64,000 bases of DNA, taken from contig OX442315.1 of assembly GCA_949358305.1 (NCBI GenBank), positions 18,006,427-18,070,426 of the forward strand, in the 5' to 3' direction. Shown here piece by piece: positions 12,020-25,400 of this stretch. This stretch comes from Strigamia acuminata. Lineage: Eukaryota > Arthropoda > Chilopoda > Geophilomorpha > Linotaeniidae. The translations under genes and the position numbers were made by a program. Each line of letters opens with the position of its first letter. Position 1 is the stretch's first letter. The notes beneath the pieces are model-generated. The model saw only the letters and a list, made by a program, of their open reading frames with translations, did not search any database and was not told where the DNA came from.

Positions 12020-12640
12020 ATTTGTAGTAGATTTGATGGATTTGTACAAGATTTGATGGATTTGTAACAAGATTTGAAGGATTTGTAACAAGATTTGAAG
12101 GATTTGTAACAAGATTTGTTGGATTTGTACGAGATTTGTTGGATTTGTACGAGATTTGTTGGATTTGTACGAGATTTGTTGGATTTGTAAAAAGATTTGA
12201 TGTATTTGTATGAGATTTGATGGATTTATACAATATTTGATGGATTTGTACAAGATTTGTTGGATTTGTATGAGATTTGCTGGATTTGTAACAAGATTTG
12301 ATATATTTGTATGAGATTTGATGGATTTGTACAAGATTTGAACAAGATTTGATGGATTTGTACAAGATTTGAACAAGATTTGATGGATTTGTACAAGATT
12401 TAAACAAGATTTGATGGATTTGTACAAGATTTGAACAGGATTTGTACAAGATTTGAACAGGATTTGAACAGGATTTGTACAAGATTTGAACAAGATTTGA
12501 TGGATTTGTACAAGATTTGATGGATTTGTGCAAGATTTGATGGATTTGGACAAGATTTGACGAATTTCATGCTAGATTTAAATTGGGATTTACATTATTT
12601 TGATTTGTATTATATTTGAGTGGATTGGTTTGGATTTGAA
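12020..12640. repeat. Minisatellite of GATTTG-based units
   Basis: About 600 bp of tandem units built on GATTTGATGGATTTGTACAA (about 20 bp), with shorter 11 bp variants (GATTTGAACAA). Units are variable and in mixed order. The array lies about 0.7-1.3 kb before the MGAT1 start exon. On the minus strand it is free of stop codons in two frames, which is a by-product of the unit sequence. Confidence 0.95.
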
Positions 12641-13331
12641 AATGTTGCAATTTCTGCGAAAACTGATTAGTGCGAAAGGTGACCTTAACTTTAACACCAA
12701 GGTTGATCAGAATCACTCTTTGGATGTAGCCACACGCAACTTGCCATGAAAAACATCGAAGCTAAAGCTTGGTTTCAACGCATTCCACCTATCCATGTTA
12801 TCAATTGTGACATACACATAGGTGGACGTGACACTTATCACTATAACTTAATCAATTCAAATCGTGAGTAGATACGGGGAATAATAAATGGTAATAAAAG
12901 AAAAGGTTATCAAGTGCAGTATAATAAATGGCTATAAAAACTATTACTTATTTTTTTATAACCATCGATCGCATCAAGCCGTAACGCCTAACGTCTGCAT
13001 TAGGGCAAGGTTTAGTTTCTTTGTGGGGTATTTTTCTCCTTCCTGTATAAAAAAAACTCTCCCATTTTGAATTTTTTAAAATACGAATAATTTTTCAACG
13101 GAAAAAAATATTTTTGTTGAAATGAGGAAATAGAGTTACAGGAATGTTTGTTGGTTTTTGCTCCAGCTGACACCTGATCAAACAAGGTGACTTAATCAAA
13201 TGAAATTAGATCTATGTGGATCACACCACAAACAAAGTGTTCGTTTCGAATTTGTTCGTATGTTTTAAAGACAAAAACGAGGGTTAGATAGATGTAAATT
13301 TTAATAAATTTCTTTTATTTTGTATTTGTAG
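12641..13331. other. Sequence just upstream of MGAT1 start exon
   Basis: AT-rich, with no repeat match found in the window. It ends in TTTCTTTTATTTTGTATTTGTAG, a pyrimidine-rich tract with a terminal AG that fits a splice acceptor better than a promoter. No convincing TATA box or initiator was identified. Confidence 0.5.
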
Positions 13332-13346
13332 ATGTTTTGGCGGTGA
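13332..13346 (+). promoter_or_regulatory. In-frame minimal upstream ORF of MGAT1
   Basis: ATG TTT TGG CGG TGA begins at the first base after the predicted acceptor and ends nine bases before the MGAT1 ATG, in the same frame. If the upstream splice is used, ribosomes would meet this four-codon ORF just before the main start, which could reduce translation or require leaky scanning. It exists only if the exon boundary at 13332 is right or the transcript starts further upstream. Confidence 0.45.
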
Positions 13347-13451
13347 CAATTTGCCATGCGCAATAGACAATTCCTTTTCATCGTATGTGTGTCGCTTTTC
13401 TCATGGGGCGCTCTCACTTATTATTTGTTCCTGCAACGTCCACAAAGCAAG
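13332..13451 (+). CDS. MGAT1: MGAT1 exon with start codon (coding part 13356-13451)
   Basis: Encodes residues 1-32: a five-residue tail (MRNRQ), a hydrophobic signal anchor at about 6-26 (rich in F, L, V, W, Y) and the first stem residues. This is the type II Golgi topology expected of GnT-I. The start at 13356 is chosen because the same frame has a TGA at 13344-13346 immediately upstream and no earlier ATG after it; position -3 is G. A pyrimidine-rich tract ending in TTTGTAG (to 13331) looks like a splice acceptor, so 13332-13355 is probably 5' UTR joined to an unseen upstream exon. The donor is AAG|GTAAGA after 13451, phase 0. Confidence 0.9.
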
Positions 13452-16400
13452 GTAAGAACTTTAAGTATTTGGTGACTGACATCTAGCTTAGTTATTTTTT
13501 ATTTATTCTTATCTCTTAAGGCTTTAATGTGTAAGAATCTAGAATTCCTAATTGTATGCAAGGTTTATTATTAATCACGGAAAAAGAGATCAGGTGCGTT
13601 CAATTCTGGGAGGATAAGTGACTTATTCGTCTTAAATGTTTTATCGAAAGCGGAAGTGACGTACATTTTGTCATATCTTGTAAAAGATGTGCTTTAGTGA
13701 AGCAGGGTTGCACGCATTACTGCAACCGTTACAGTTATTTAGCTGAAAAGTCTAGTTTGATTATCGTTGCATTTCTATTACGTTACCATTACATTTTATA
13801 ATTTATAATTTAAAAAATACAAATATGAATTAAACATTACTTAACATAACATTATACAGTGGCTGCATTCAAAAACTCTAAAACGTATGCAAAACTCGTT
13901 TCGTGTTTGTACGTGACGTCATTCCCATTGAATGCAGCTAGTATATTACTACAATAAAAAACAAATGAGTAGTTTTCCACTATTTACGTCACCTAAAAAT
14001 CTGGATTAGCATTGACCTCTTTTGCCGCCATTTTGAATTCTTTGCTTCATTTATGTTGGAGCACAGCGAAGCACATGTTACGGTTCATCTAATTATTTGT
14101 GCTTTTAATTCTGTTAAATTGACAATATTAAAGGTGCAGCATCGTATTGCAACAGTTAAAAACAGGAATTCTTTCTTTTAATGAGTCATTACTAGTTTCG
14201 TAATCACGTATATAAGGTTAACTTTAATTTTATAACTATAAATTAAAACTTGAAAATAAGGTTAACTCTAATTTTATAACTATAACTTAAAACTTCAATC
14301 GCAACCCACTTTTACCTTACACTAGATATAGTGTAAAAAATGTCATAATTGTAAGGGAAAAGTACCTGCCGCAAACTGTGTAAAGTTTTGTTACTGCAAA
14401 AGTAATAATTAATTACCGTTACAAGAGGTAAGTATAAGTGAAGCAGCTCCAGAAGTCACTTACGTGGACCTTCTGCACATGTGCAGTTGCTTCTTTGTTC
14501 TTTAGAGCCTATTTCGTAAATTATCTAAAGATACGAACGTCCATTTGGTTGTCAAATTAATGCATTCATTCATAAGTGATTTCTCTAACTTGAACGCACC
14601 TACGGTTAAAATTTAAGGCAGAGTAGACACACGAAATGCTGTACGTTTCCATTAGCTAACTATTTTCCTTCGGGTTTGAAAGAATTCAATTGATTTCACG
14701 ACAAAAAGAAATTTGAATTTGCCATTATTTTTGATGAAACTCAGACCCACCGTCTCCTACTCTCCTGTGGCTTGACTACTGAATGAGGTAACCTTTTAAA
14801 TGACACGGGCAAAAATTCTTGGTTTACTGCTTAGTTATAACAAGACAGGTTGAACCGTTTTTAGGTGTAATGACTCGGTTTCACGAGTTTGTTGCCTTGC
14901 TAAGATCGAAAGATGGTACCGAGGGATCATCGGGAGTTGATGGAGTCTGGCTCATTACTGCATGGCAGCTGTATGAAATCAATATGTAGAAAGGTTGAAG
15001 CAGACAAGCTGAGGCGCTTCCAAGTCGAGATTTTTTCGGGGTTTATCAAGCATGATGCAATATCTTTTTTTCCCCCGACATTTTGAAATGACAGATGTCG
15101 ATTTGTTGTTGGTACACAAAAGACGATGATATCGCTGCTGCTAATGACCGTTTAACCACGGGTTTTTATGAGGAAAAAAATGTATGTAAAATGGAGTTGT
15201 GAACATAGAGCAATTTCGTACTTTAAGATAGTTTTAGTGTGTGGTTGAGGAAATATAATTTCCGTTGAGATATTTAGGGGAATTCTCCGAATTGCTTCTT
15301 TTAAGAAAGAATGGGTGTGAGGAAGTGGAGTGGTCGGTTAAGTGGTTTGGAGTTTAACACAGGTGTGACAAGTGTTTCTGGTTTGACGTGTCAAATGCAT
15401 TCGCTGTCCAAATGCGAAACCGATAGCGATCAATTGCCAAATGTTGGTCAGTTCTAGAATTCCAGTACAAGTAAGCTTGGAGCTGAAATGAAAGGGATGC
15501 TCGTAAAATGTTTACATCTCTGCGTAAGACACATTTAAATTTTAATTAGTGATAAATGTTTTATTTTGTTTTTTGTTTTTGTTTTTGGTAATTTTTTTTC
15601 GGGGGAAGATGAGTGAGATCTGGTTATTTTCAAATGGTTTTTTGGCAATAGAGTTTTGTTTAACTTTTGAACATTTTATTATTTTTTCAAATAGTAAGAT
15701 ACCGCACACTAATATTTTACAATATATTGCTTGTCCAGAAGGTATAGCATTTCAGGGAATTCAGTATATTATTTGTACATGCATTTCGTAATATAATTGA
15801 AAAAATCCATTTTGAAACTGCATTTATATTTGACAAATAATTGTATTGGGAAAGCATTTCATTTGCATAATAAATTTTACATTTTATATTTATTTAATAC
15901 ATTTTACAAAATGCATTATCATTTGCAATCCCATAGCGTGCAATAATGTATTACAAAATGCATTCTCGTGAAACTCAATGCATTTCAAAATACAATATAA
16001 TTTCAATGTATTTTAGAAGCATATGGGGTACGGAAGATTGAATACGCATCTTTCATTGCAAATTTTGATGTGTGATTGATCGTAATAATTTGTATTCTGT
16101 AAATGATGCTGAATTATATATTTTTTCTTTTATATTACACAATTTTGACATCTTGCTTCACTTTTCATTGAAACACGTGTCTTGTGTTGAATGTTAATTC
16201 CATTTTCGTTGTTCGTGCCACACTGTACTTCCAACTTCAAACTTAAGGTCAACATAATATTTTATTTCCGTCTTGTCCTAAAGGAATTTGCAAAGTGCAA
16301 TGATCAGCATTTTTCTCAGTTTGGCTTTCTGGTCGTTTTCTGTGACCACTTTTTCTTTCCTCCCTTTCTTTTCTGTCCGCCTCCTTGCAGTACTTCACAC

Positions 16401-19400
16401 TCTTATCTTATGCAAAGATTGTCTCGTGACAAATGAATCATTTAATTCTGTCTGTGCATTTCTTCATTTGCATTTGAAACTGATTTATTTTAAAATTCAA
16501 CGTGCATCTCGGGTCTTAAAAAAACCATAAAAGTTTGCGAGTAGTGCACTTAAAAAACAAGTTTATGGAGTGTATTGTGGGTGTGGAAAAGGAAAATATC
16601 TAAAGTTGGAGGAAAAAGTGTCGCGCCTCCACAATAGCAAGATATAGCAAATAAAAAGAGTTTAAAATGCGTTTTATCAAAGGCAAAATTCAGTCAATTT
16701 CTAGTTGGGTGGGAAAGATATGAAAAAAAAAAAAGTTATGGAAGGAAGTCTCGGGCACTTTTTTTCTTCTTTTTTTTCTTTTTCTCTTTCTTGAAATGGC
16801 GGCCATTGTATGCGTGAGGAGACACGCCATCACCTGCCATTCTCAGCGGTGAAACCCCATTTCGATGAACTCAGTCGGGGGAATCAGCAGCTGATGCATT
16901 CTTTCTGCCCATTTTTCTTCTTGATCAAACTGATGAACACGACGCGTGTGTTTGTGACTATGGTTTGTGACTTTATCCTTTCTTCTTTCTTTTGGATTTT
17001 TCCTTTATTGTTTCCACATTCCGGTTCTTCTAGCAGCTTGTTATTGACGCTCGTATGTTAGGTTGGCTGTGAAATGATCGATTGAACTTTCCCCTAAAGA
17101 ATAAATATTTGTTTGCTGTATAAATAATTACACAAGAAATTTAATGTACTTGTTTGGATGTTATCGAAGTCCCTTGCCTTTTTAAACGTTGTTTGAATTT
17201 GTTTCGTATATTAAAACCCCTTTATTTTTACCCAATTAATGAATTATCACCCATTTCTTTGAACACAAACAAATGAAGTAAATAAACAACAATAAACTCA
17301 TTATTAAAAGTAATTTACAGCGTAGTACCAAAATATTTTTGTTTCCATAACTTTATTTTTAGCATTATTTAGGCCTAATATTAGGCTTAATACTGCTAAA
17401 TAACAACTGGAATTAGAAAATCGTTTGCGCAGAATGGGATGCGCAGTACGAATTTAGTATCAAGATACCGGGCGCAAACTGTAGTTGTTCTAACTTTTTT
17501 ACTGAAATAAATTTAATTCTATACTTCTTTTTTCCACACTGCTTAAACTGCCGACTTACACTTTTTTTCCTCACTCCTGGTGACGTTTTTCGGTGGTGGT
17601 AATGTTTTCTGCAATGTTCTGGACACGTAGCGATTATTTTTAGAGCTGGAACAATTCAAATTTATTGCTGGACCCACGTGATTCGCAATGTCAACAAGAA
17701 ATTAAAGCTAACTAGGAATACAGACTGAAGTGTGCTCAGATGTTGTCACAGTGCAACTGCCCCACTCAGATGAGGAATTCAAGGTGGTCAAAGTCTTATT
17801 CAGAAAGAAATGAAGAGTTTTGGGGAATTATTTTGAGGATGAGTAGTTGAATCAGTTTGTTGAGTGGCATGTTGGCCATTGCCTTGGTTTTCCTTGCACA
17901 AACAATGAAATGGTCTTCCAACAACACAATTAAACTGTAAATGCAAAGCGTCGGCACTCAATCCTACGTGTGGCCATCTAAGGCCAAAAAGGCACATTTG
18001 GCACAGTTTTAAACATTAGTGCAATTTAATGATTTTTAGTGTGAAAAAAAGGTAGTGTGGAAAAAAGTAGTGCAGATTTCAATTATTTTTAGTGAAAAAG
18101 AAAGAAAAATTAGTGTTCCAATAAATGTAACCCAAAAATAAACAGTTTGAATGAACTTTGGAATGAACCTACTTAGGTTTTGGTATTACAGCATGATTGC
18201 GATGGTCTTGCTAATTCTTTTTTTGGAATTTGATTGGTTTTTCAAGACTTAAAGGGGCACAGAAGGTGAAGTTAGTGCAATCGTGGCAATAAGATAGGTG
18301 AAATTCTTGGCCGTTGTGAGACGAACTACTGCGAAGCATTTGCCAAGAATGTTTTCATTAATCAAGAACAAAAGTTTGCGGTTCAAAGGCGATTAGACAT
18401 TGTCTTAATCATAAATGCCCTCTCATCTTTTAATTACATAAAAATTTTATGCCAGAAATGTGATAGTGGCATTCACAAATGAATGTTCAACACTGCAGTT
18501 AGATATGTTTTGTTGTTTAAATGCCACTGCCACTGAAAATGATTAAATCGGCTGTCGTTTTTTGAAATTAGATCGAGACAAACAGTTTATATGTAATGAT
18601 TAAAATGCTGTTTATAGTCTAAATGACTTTATGAATGCACCTACTGTTAATAAATCCCCATCCATTCTGGACAGTTGCTAGGAAAAGTACCTGGAGGGTT
18701 TTCAGCTGTCATCATGGCTTTCATTTTGTAACCAAATTAAGCAGCAAAATTTTGAAAACACTTGTTCTTGCTCCGAGATTTCATTTAGTCTGCGTTCTTC
18801 TTCGGGCACATTAAAACACTTAATTTGATAACAAAAAAATTTAAAAAAACTGTGCTCATTTTAGTATTGTTGTACTTTCAAGGGGTCTCTGGAGGTTGTT
18901 GTTCATTGTATTTTTAACTGATGCCCACGGGATTGGTTTGTCAATTTTTGTTGTTCAAAGCTGGAGTGCAATTTGCATTCATTCTAATATTAAGTCAACA
19001 GAATAAAATGCAATTCTTATCTTATTCTTATCTTATTTAATGAGTGGTTGCATGTGTTTATTATTATTTCAGCAATCTATACAAAACAATAGCGACACAA
19101 GAGACCAAATAGCTAAAATTCCATTTAATTTCAACTTAAAAGAAGGGAAAAAAATCTGGCGAGGTTGAAAACCAGATCAGATGTCATGTAAACATATACA
19201 TTTGCCAATTTTTTCTTGAATCGTGATTGTGTGCATGGTTTGACGGTGATATGAAAGCGTTTTGGGTGTACTGCGTTTAAAAAATATATATAAATATATT
19301 TTTTTTTATCGGTTACGGTGTTTCAAAATTAAATTTTGTTGAAGATGTGAAGGTGAAGAGGGAGCGATTTCATCATCATTTGATGGCGCGATTTAAGGGA

Positions 19401-22400
19401 GCGCAGGTGTGGGGTAGGCGAGTTTCGTAATTTCTCTTTTCTTCATCTATAATGCACTAATGGCGGTGCAATTATACGCTTCCCCCTTTCATTTCCTCGT
19501 GAGCAGAAGCGAAGGAAAAAAATACATTAAACTCACATCCGACAGTCTGTTTGCTGTTTATAAAAAGGTAGCGCTGCAATTAATCAATTTGGATAAAATA
19601 GACGGGGAATTTCAATTATCACGGACCACCATTTTTTCTTTAGATTCGTGGATTTATCTCGGTTGCGTGCTTTTCTTGGAATTGGAACTTATTCGAGGAG
19701 CCCGATATTCAACTGAATCTCTGACATGGGCTTCCGAATCTTTTCCGAATTCCCGAATCTTTAAATTTTATAAAAATTTTGAGTTTTTTTCCCGAAAATT
19801 GGACAAAAGTTAAAATATTTTCGACTTTTTTATTAAAATAATCATCTAAATCTTTCCAAATCTCACATCAAATCCCAAAAAATATGTGAAAGATTTGAAT
19901 CTCTGACATGCAAACGCGTGCATAATCCTTTTTTTGCTTTTTCTTTTCTCAAGCTTCGTCTTTCATTTATTTTTTTTAATATACGATATAAGGACACCTG
20001 TTTTTTCATTTATTGTTGATATTTTGAATAAATTTTCTTGAATCAGTCTGAAAATTTAATCAGACATTACTTTAATAATCCTAAAAGGAAAATTAAATCA
20101 GAATATTAGAAGTTAATTTTTTTCAAATTTTTCGTTATTCCACAGACTTTTTGTATGCACCTTACAAAGCTTGGTGCCGTGTTATGCGCGTGGTTTTCCG
20201 ATACTAATTTACTGAAGCCATTAAGTAAAATCACATCTGTTTTACATAACGTTTGCTCGTACAACAAGACCTTAATGGTTGAAGTAAATGAAAAAAGAAA
20301 ATAGCTTTTTTTTCTTTTTCGGGAAGGAATCTAAGAGAATGGGCCAATAAAAATCAAAAAGTATTTTTATGGGTGCGGGGATGATGATACAGTTGAAGTC
20401 TTTATCGGAAATTGACTTCAGCGTAAGAAATGTAATTTTCATATTTTATTGAGCATTGTTTCTCTTGAGACAAAGTTTATTTTTTTGTATTGTGGGGAAG
20501 CATTTTTCGTTTTCTCTCGAATTTATTTTATTTATTTTTTTATATTTTATTTTATTGGGTTGCTTCATGTGTCGTTTCTTAATATCAACAAATGAGACGG
20601 CGCCAAAAAGCTGCAACCAAGCAAATTGGTTGCTTCGTCTTATCTATGAAGACAATCAGTTTTCTTGATTGTTCCTTTTCTCTTTCTACGCAAAATGATG
20701 TTTCTTTCAACTTTTTACTGCTTTAAAAAAAAGCACAGGAAATAAAAAAAATAAAAATGTATGAATACAAGAAGAAAAGAAAAAAGTGGAGGGAGGAAAA
20801 AATTAATGAAATTGAGCGGGCAATTCAGAGCTTAATTTACTTTAGTTTTTCGGGTTTTGCTTGATAGAGTCAATGACAATTTTTTTTTTTAAATTTGAAG
20901 TTAATATTTGTCATCTGGACTTCATTAATTGAGCAATTTTAAATATGAAATTGTTTGAATGTGACAAACATAATGCGATCATTAGATAAGGAGAAAAGCG
21001 AGAAAGATTCATGTTAGATAATTTGCATCGAAGTTGTTTGGAGATATAAAAAGAGTCTTTCGCGTGGATTTTAAATTTGAAATTTTGTCAGAAAACAAAT
21101 TTGATAAAAAAATAAATAAATAAATTTTTCACATAAAAGTGGCAATTTAAAGTTACAATTTATGCAAAAAAAATAAGATTTACTGATATTTTAGGCCATA
21201 AAAACTTGATTTATCTACACTTTTATGCATAAAAGTTTTTTAAAATGGTCCACTTAAATGTCTAGAAAAAAAAATATGACAACATTTTATATAGAAAATA
21301 ACTATAATTTAATTTTTATGTAGAAAAACAATTTAAAAATGATGGAGCCATTTACATTTTTACTCCAAAACATCAGAACAGTCATGGTAAATGCAATTTC
21401 TTATAAATTTTTTACTAAGCACATTTACAAATGCATGTTTAAAGTTTTGTTGTTTATAAATGTTGTGTACATACCCACTCCCTAGTAGCACGAATACATA
21501 CAAACAGTATGCATAATCCCGACCTGTATGTTCATACTTGTTTGAAGTTGAAGTAATAATGAACCAATCAGAATTGAACGGCAAAACCTCGAGCCAGAAC
21601 CAGAATCAAATGGCAGCCCTAAACTGCAACTCGTGTGTTTTGAGTCTTGCTCAGTCTCGCTTTGTCTCACAAGATTGAAGTCGTTCCTGATGGGCTGGAT
21701 GTAAGTTTGCTGCGTTGCTTTGCAACCTATTACTAAACAAATTTGAAGTAGCTTTCTCCCTTGGTTATGGCTAAATCAATCCCACAATGCAGCTTGCAGA
21801 AACGTTGCGTTGTGTTGCATTCAAGTGGTAATGCACCTACTGAAAAATCCTTGTCGTGGGAAATCAGTTCCGCTTCTAAATTTGACTACTTGATAATTAT
21901 CAACTTATAGATAATTGACTTTGCAACAGTCGGGAACTTCAGCTGCAAGCTTTAAGTTAATTATCTCATTATGAATCTTTCCCTTCAAGTTAACTCTCAT
22001 AATTGTTGATTTTAATTTTTTTGTTTAATTAACAAAAAAAAAAAAATTCTAAAAAAAAACTAATGACAGGTGTTTCCCCCCCCCCCCCCCCTGTTTAATC
22101 TCGTTCCCTTTTTAATTTCTTTGGAATTTATTTTTGAAAAAATAATTATTAAAAAAGAAAAAACTATTAACGTATTCAAAAAAACGTGTTGACAGATTAA
22201 TTGCACGGATGCTGCTTACTGTCACAGACAAGAAAAGCCACTCACTTCGTCCTAGCCGAGGAGACATGACACTGGGGATGAAAAATGCTCGGCCGTCTTC
22301 CGGATCAATATATCGCCCTCATATGCTCTAATGTTGAGTTTGCTTTAGTTGGGGAAAAGAGAAAAAATTGACATTTTAAAATTCATTTGAGAGCAGTGCA

Positions 22401-25400
22401 ACATTGCGGTCGAAATTTACGTGCAATGTTTAATAATAAATTCACAGTTGGGTTGTGTTCACTTAGAAATGGCAAGATAAAAATTTGCGTGCTAGAGGAA
22501 AACTTAATTCTATATGGAATTCATTCCTGCATTGCTAAAGGAAAGAAAAAAATAGCAAGGAAGGTGAAGGGATGGGATGGGAGGGAGCGGAATTTAGATT
22601 GCACCTCCTGAGCAGAGGATGGGGAAGATGATGCTCGTTGGAGCCTCATCAACCATTTCGCTGAGGTCGACAATTTTTTTATGCTTCATTTCTTTAAGGT
22701 GTCGCACAGTTATTATACCTGTGTGTCCGATTTCCAAGTCGCGATTGTCATCTTCGTCTGCGGTGTGGAATTGGCGGACAGATTAGAAGCATTAATTGAT
22801 TTCATGAGTCACACACAAATGGCCACGGTGATATCCCGCTTCGCCTAATTTTTATTCGGCTTTAAATTTTTGGCGAAATGAGAATTACGTTTTCGTCTAA
22901 AATAAAAATTAAATCGAATGATTGATATTTAAATTTTTGTGTATTTACATGTTTTGCACTCGATATTACACTTTTTACAAGTTTTTACACTTTTAAACCC
23001 GATAATACACGTTTTTACAAGGTTTTACACTTTTGAACCCGATAATCCACGCTTTTACACATTTTACAAGTTTTACACTTTTAAATTCGATAATACACGT
23101 TTTTACTTTTTTTAAACCCGCTATTTCACGTTTCTATATTTTTCAATCCGATTTTTTTATTTTAGGCGAAACGTTAGTTTCTATTTTTTTTAAAAATTTA
23201 AAGCCGGATTAAAATTAAAATAAGCGAAATTGGATAAGACGAACCGGGTATAAGTCATGGCCATTTCTTGGAAATGTCATATTTTAGTTAGGAATAATTT
23301 TTTTCTGAGAAAAAAAAATTGTTTTGATGTTTTTTTGACGTTTAAGTTTAGATTTGGATCATTTTCATCTCTCTTTTTATTTTTATTCTTTATTTTTTTT
23401 ATTTTTTATAATGCTGCTATATAAAGTGACAAATTGATGGATGACTGGACCATAGACATCTCCTGGTCGTCTTCCAAGTCGGAAGTGGAGTGAAAAGTGT
23501 GAAATACGTCGTCATAACAACTGTCTCGCTAAGAGATGAGAAAAGAAGGATCAAAATGAAACTTGATCAAATCACGTGACTCGATCATATTGATTTACGA
23601 GTCGGCAGAATACGAGAAGATATGGATTTAGTTCTCTTCCTTCCTCTCCAAACCTTGGAAAAAGATATAAAAAAAAAGTTCTCATAATATTTTCTTTCAA
23701 TATATCTAAGACTTGTTTAATACGTTGCAGAAGTTACATTTCTTGGGTTTCTTGCCCGGTTTCCGGTGTATGTTTGTCATTGCTGCTTCCTTTGTTCGTC
23801 GTGTTTAGCTGTACAAGTCCGAGCATGCGCACTGCGCACTGACTCTTATTTTCCTCTTTTTTCTTTGTTATTCGCGGAAATCCAGGAAGTTTGTATGCTT
23901 TTATTATACATTTATTTTTTCCAATGTTTTTTTCACTAAAATCTTATTTTTTTTAATTGTAGAAATTTTAGTTTTATCGGATTTAAATGTAAAATTTGAC
24001 TCGAATCCGCCATTTGTTTTGCTTTTTATCGGTCTAATACAATCCTGAATGGGAGTTTGGACTGTGAAATACAGAAGAAAAAAAAATAGATAAATGGTTT
24101 TTATGGTCGTTTTTATAGTTCCTGTGGCATTTACGGGTTCTTTTCATGCACATTTTAACAACTTCGGGTTTGCAAATCAGCAAAGGGTCAAGATTGATGC
24201 AGTCTATTTGCGGAATCAATGATTTACGCAATGTTGCAAAACAGATTCATATTCCTTCATGAGATTATAACTTCTTTTCTTATCTTTTCAATTTTCTTGT
24301 GCATGTGTGTGGCGAGTACAATGCAAAGAAAAATTGCTTTTCATTTTTCATACAGTTTACTTGATCATCTCGAGGTTTTTTCTTTATTTTTTCCTTTCTT
24401 TACATGTGGTCTATAAATATATATATAATAAATACATATATATACAAAGACATGTTGCAGTGTGAAATGTGAGGTTGTGTTTCTCATCACAGAACCCTGG
24501 GGCTCAACATGATTCATTGAAAACATCTTTGAGCCAGAGGATGACGCCCTATATATATTTTTTTGGTCTTTTTCTTCTTTCTTTCTTTTCTGTCTTGTTT
24601 TTTTTCTTCGACTTGACTTGGTGTAAAACTCTCCACTTGACTTTTTATTTTTTATTTTTTTCTTTCTTTTTTTTTTGTCACGAAAACTTTAATTGAATAT
24701 TGGGTCGTCATATCAGATGAAACATTTGTTTCGTTTATCTAGCATGAGATTTAAAAAAAGAAATTAATTTCATGCAAGGAAAAAAAATTGATTTGTTAAA
24801 CTCAATTAACCCTCGTGTAAAACTCGTTACTTATTCATTAATTCACTCAGGTGAGTTAGAGAGAATTTTTTTTTAATTCTTTGATTAATTAAAGCAGAAA
24901 AAAGTCATTTGTAGATCAAAAATCTCTGAAAAGTCGAGAGATTTTTTTTAAAAAATCTTTTAAACATTTAAAAAAAAAATGTTTTTGAAATTTTAAATTC
25001 AATTTTTTTTCTTCTTTTTTTATGATGTGGTGGGAGAAAAGGGAATGCTCGTCTTCTCTTGTGTCTGTGTAGATGGAAACTCAGATGGGGTACATCTCTC
25101 ATGTGGTCAATTCCAAGAGGTCCTTGGAGAATAGAGGAAAGTCTTGGACCTCGCCATAAATATTGATGTGTTATGTCGCTGTGTAGAAAAGAAGGGAAAA
25201 GTTCACCCTTAGTTTATCGTCTTATTTGATTTTGACATTGCCACTACCTCCGACTTGTTTTCACATCCGTCCGAATAATAAGTCTTTTCCTTATTTTTCT
25301 CATTTTGCCTCATGTTTTGTTTCATCAAATATCAAAAGAAGATTGTATGTATAGGATAAGAGACACCTGGGGTGGCCAACTTATTAGATACATGCAGCAT

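Larger units (their letters stand above)
1..13331. other. Upstream region of MGAT1, no gene recognised
   Basis: No ORF in this stretch has family motifs or gene-like splice context. It contains the separately listed elements at 85-475, 1092-2119, 3105-3355, 5210-5326, 5682-6248, 9235-9473 and 12020-12640. The intervals 2137-3100, 3360-5200, 6250-9230 and 9474-12000 are AT-rich unique-looking DNA with T and A tracts and nothing I can name. The promoter and 5' non-coding exon of MGAT1 may lie here or further upstream; I could not place them. Confidence 0.6.
13591..14601. mobile_element. Composite element with AGGTGCGTTCAA ends
   Basis: CAGGTGCGTTCAA at 13591 and TTGAACGCACCT ending at 14601 are inverted. 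Inside them AAGTGACTTATTCG (from 13617) and CATTCATAAGTGATTTC (near 14567) are loosely inverted too. The roughly 1 kb between holds a smaller MITE (13861-13939) and a 44 bp tandem duplication (14212-14298). The ends resemble those of the 5781-5932 palindrome, so the elements may share a transposase. Confidence 0.5.

Noticed and set aside
11994-12553. Two overlapping minus-strand ORFs of about 180 residues
   Set aside because: They are translations of the GATTTG minisatellite in two frames (SNLVQIHQ-type repeats). They are open only because the unit has no stop codon on that strand, and there is no gene-like context.
19460-19813. 117-residue plus-strand ORF in intron 1
   Set aside because: No recognised domain and no splice signals suggesting an exon. 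The C-terminal part is F/K/S-rich AT sequence containing GAATCT repeats.
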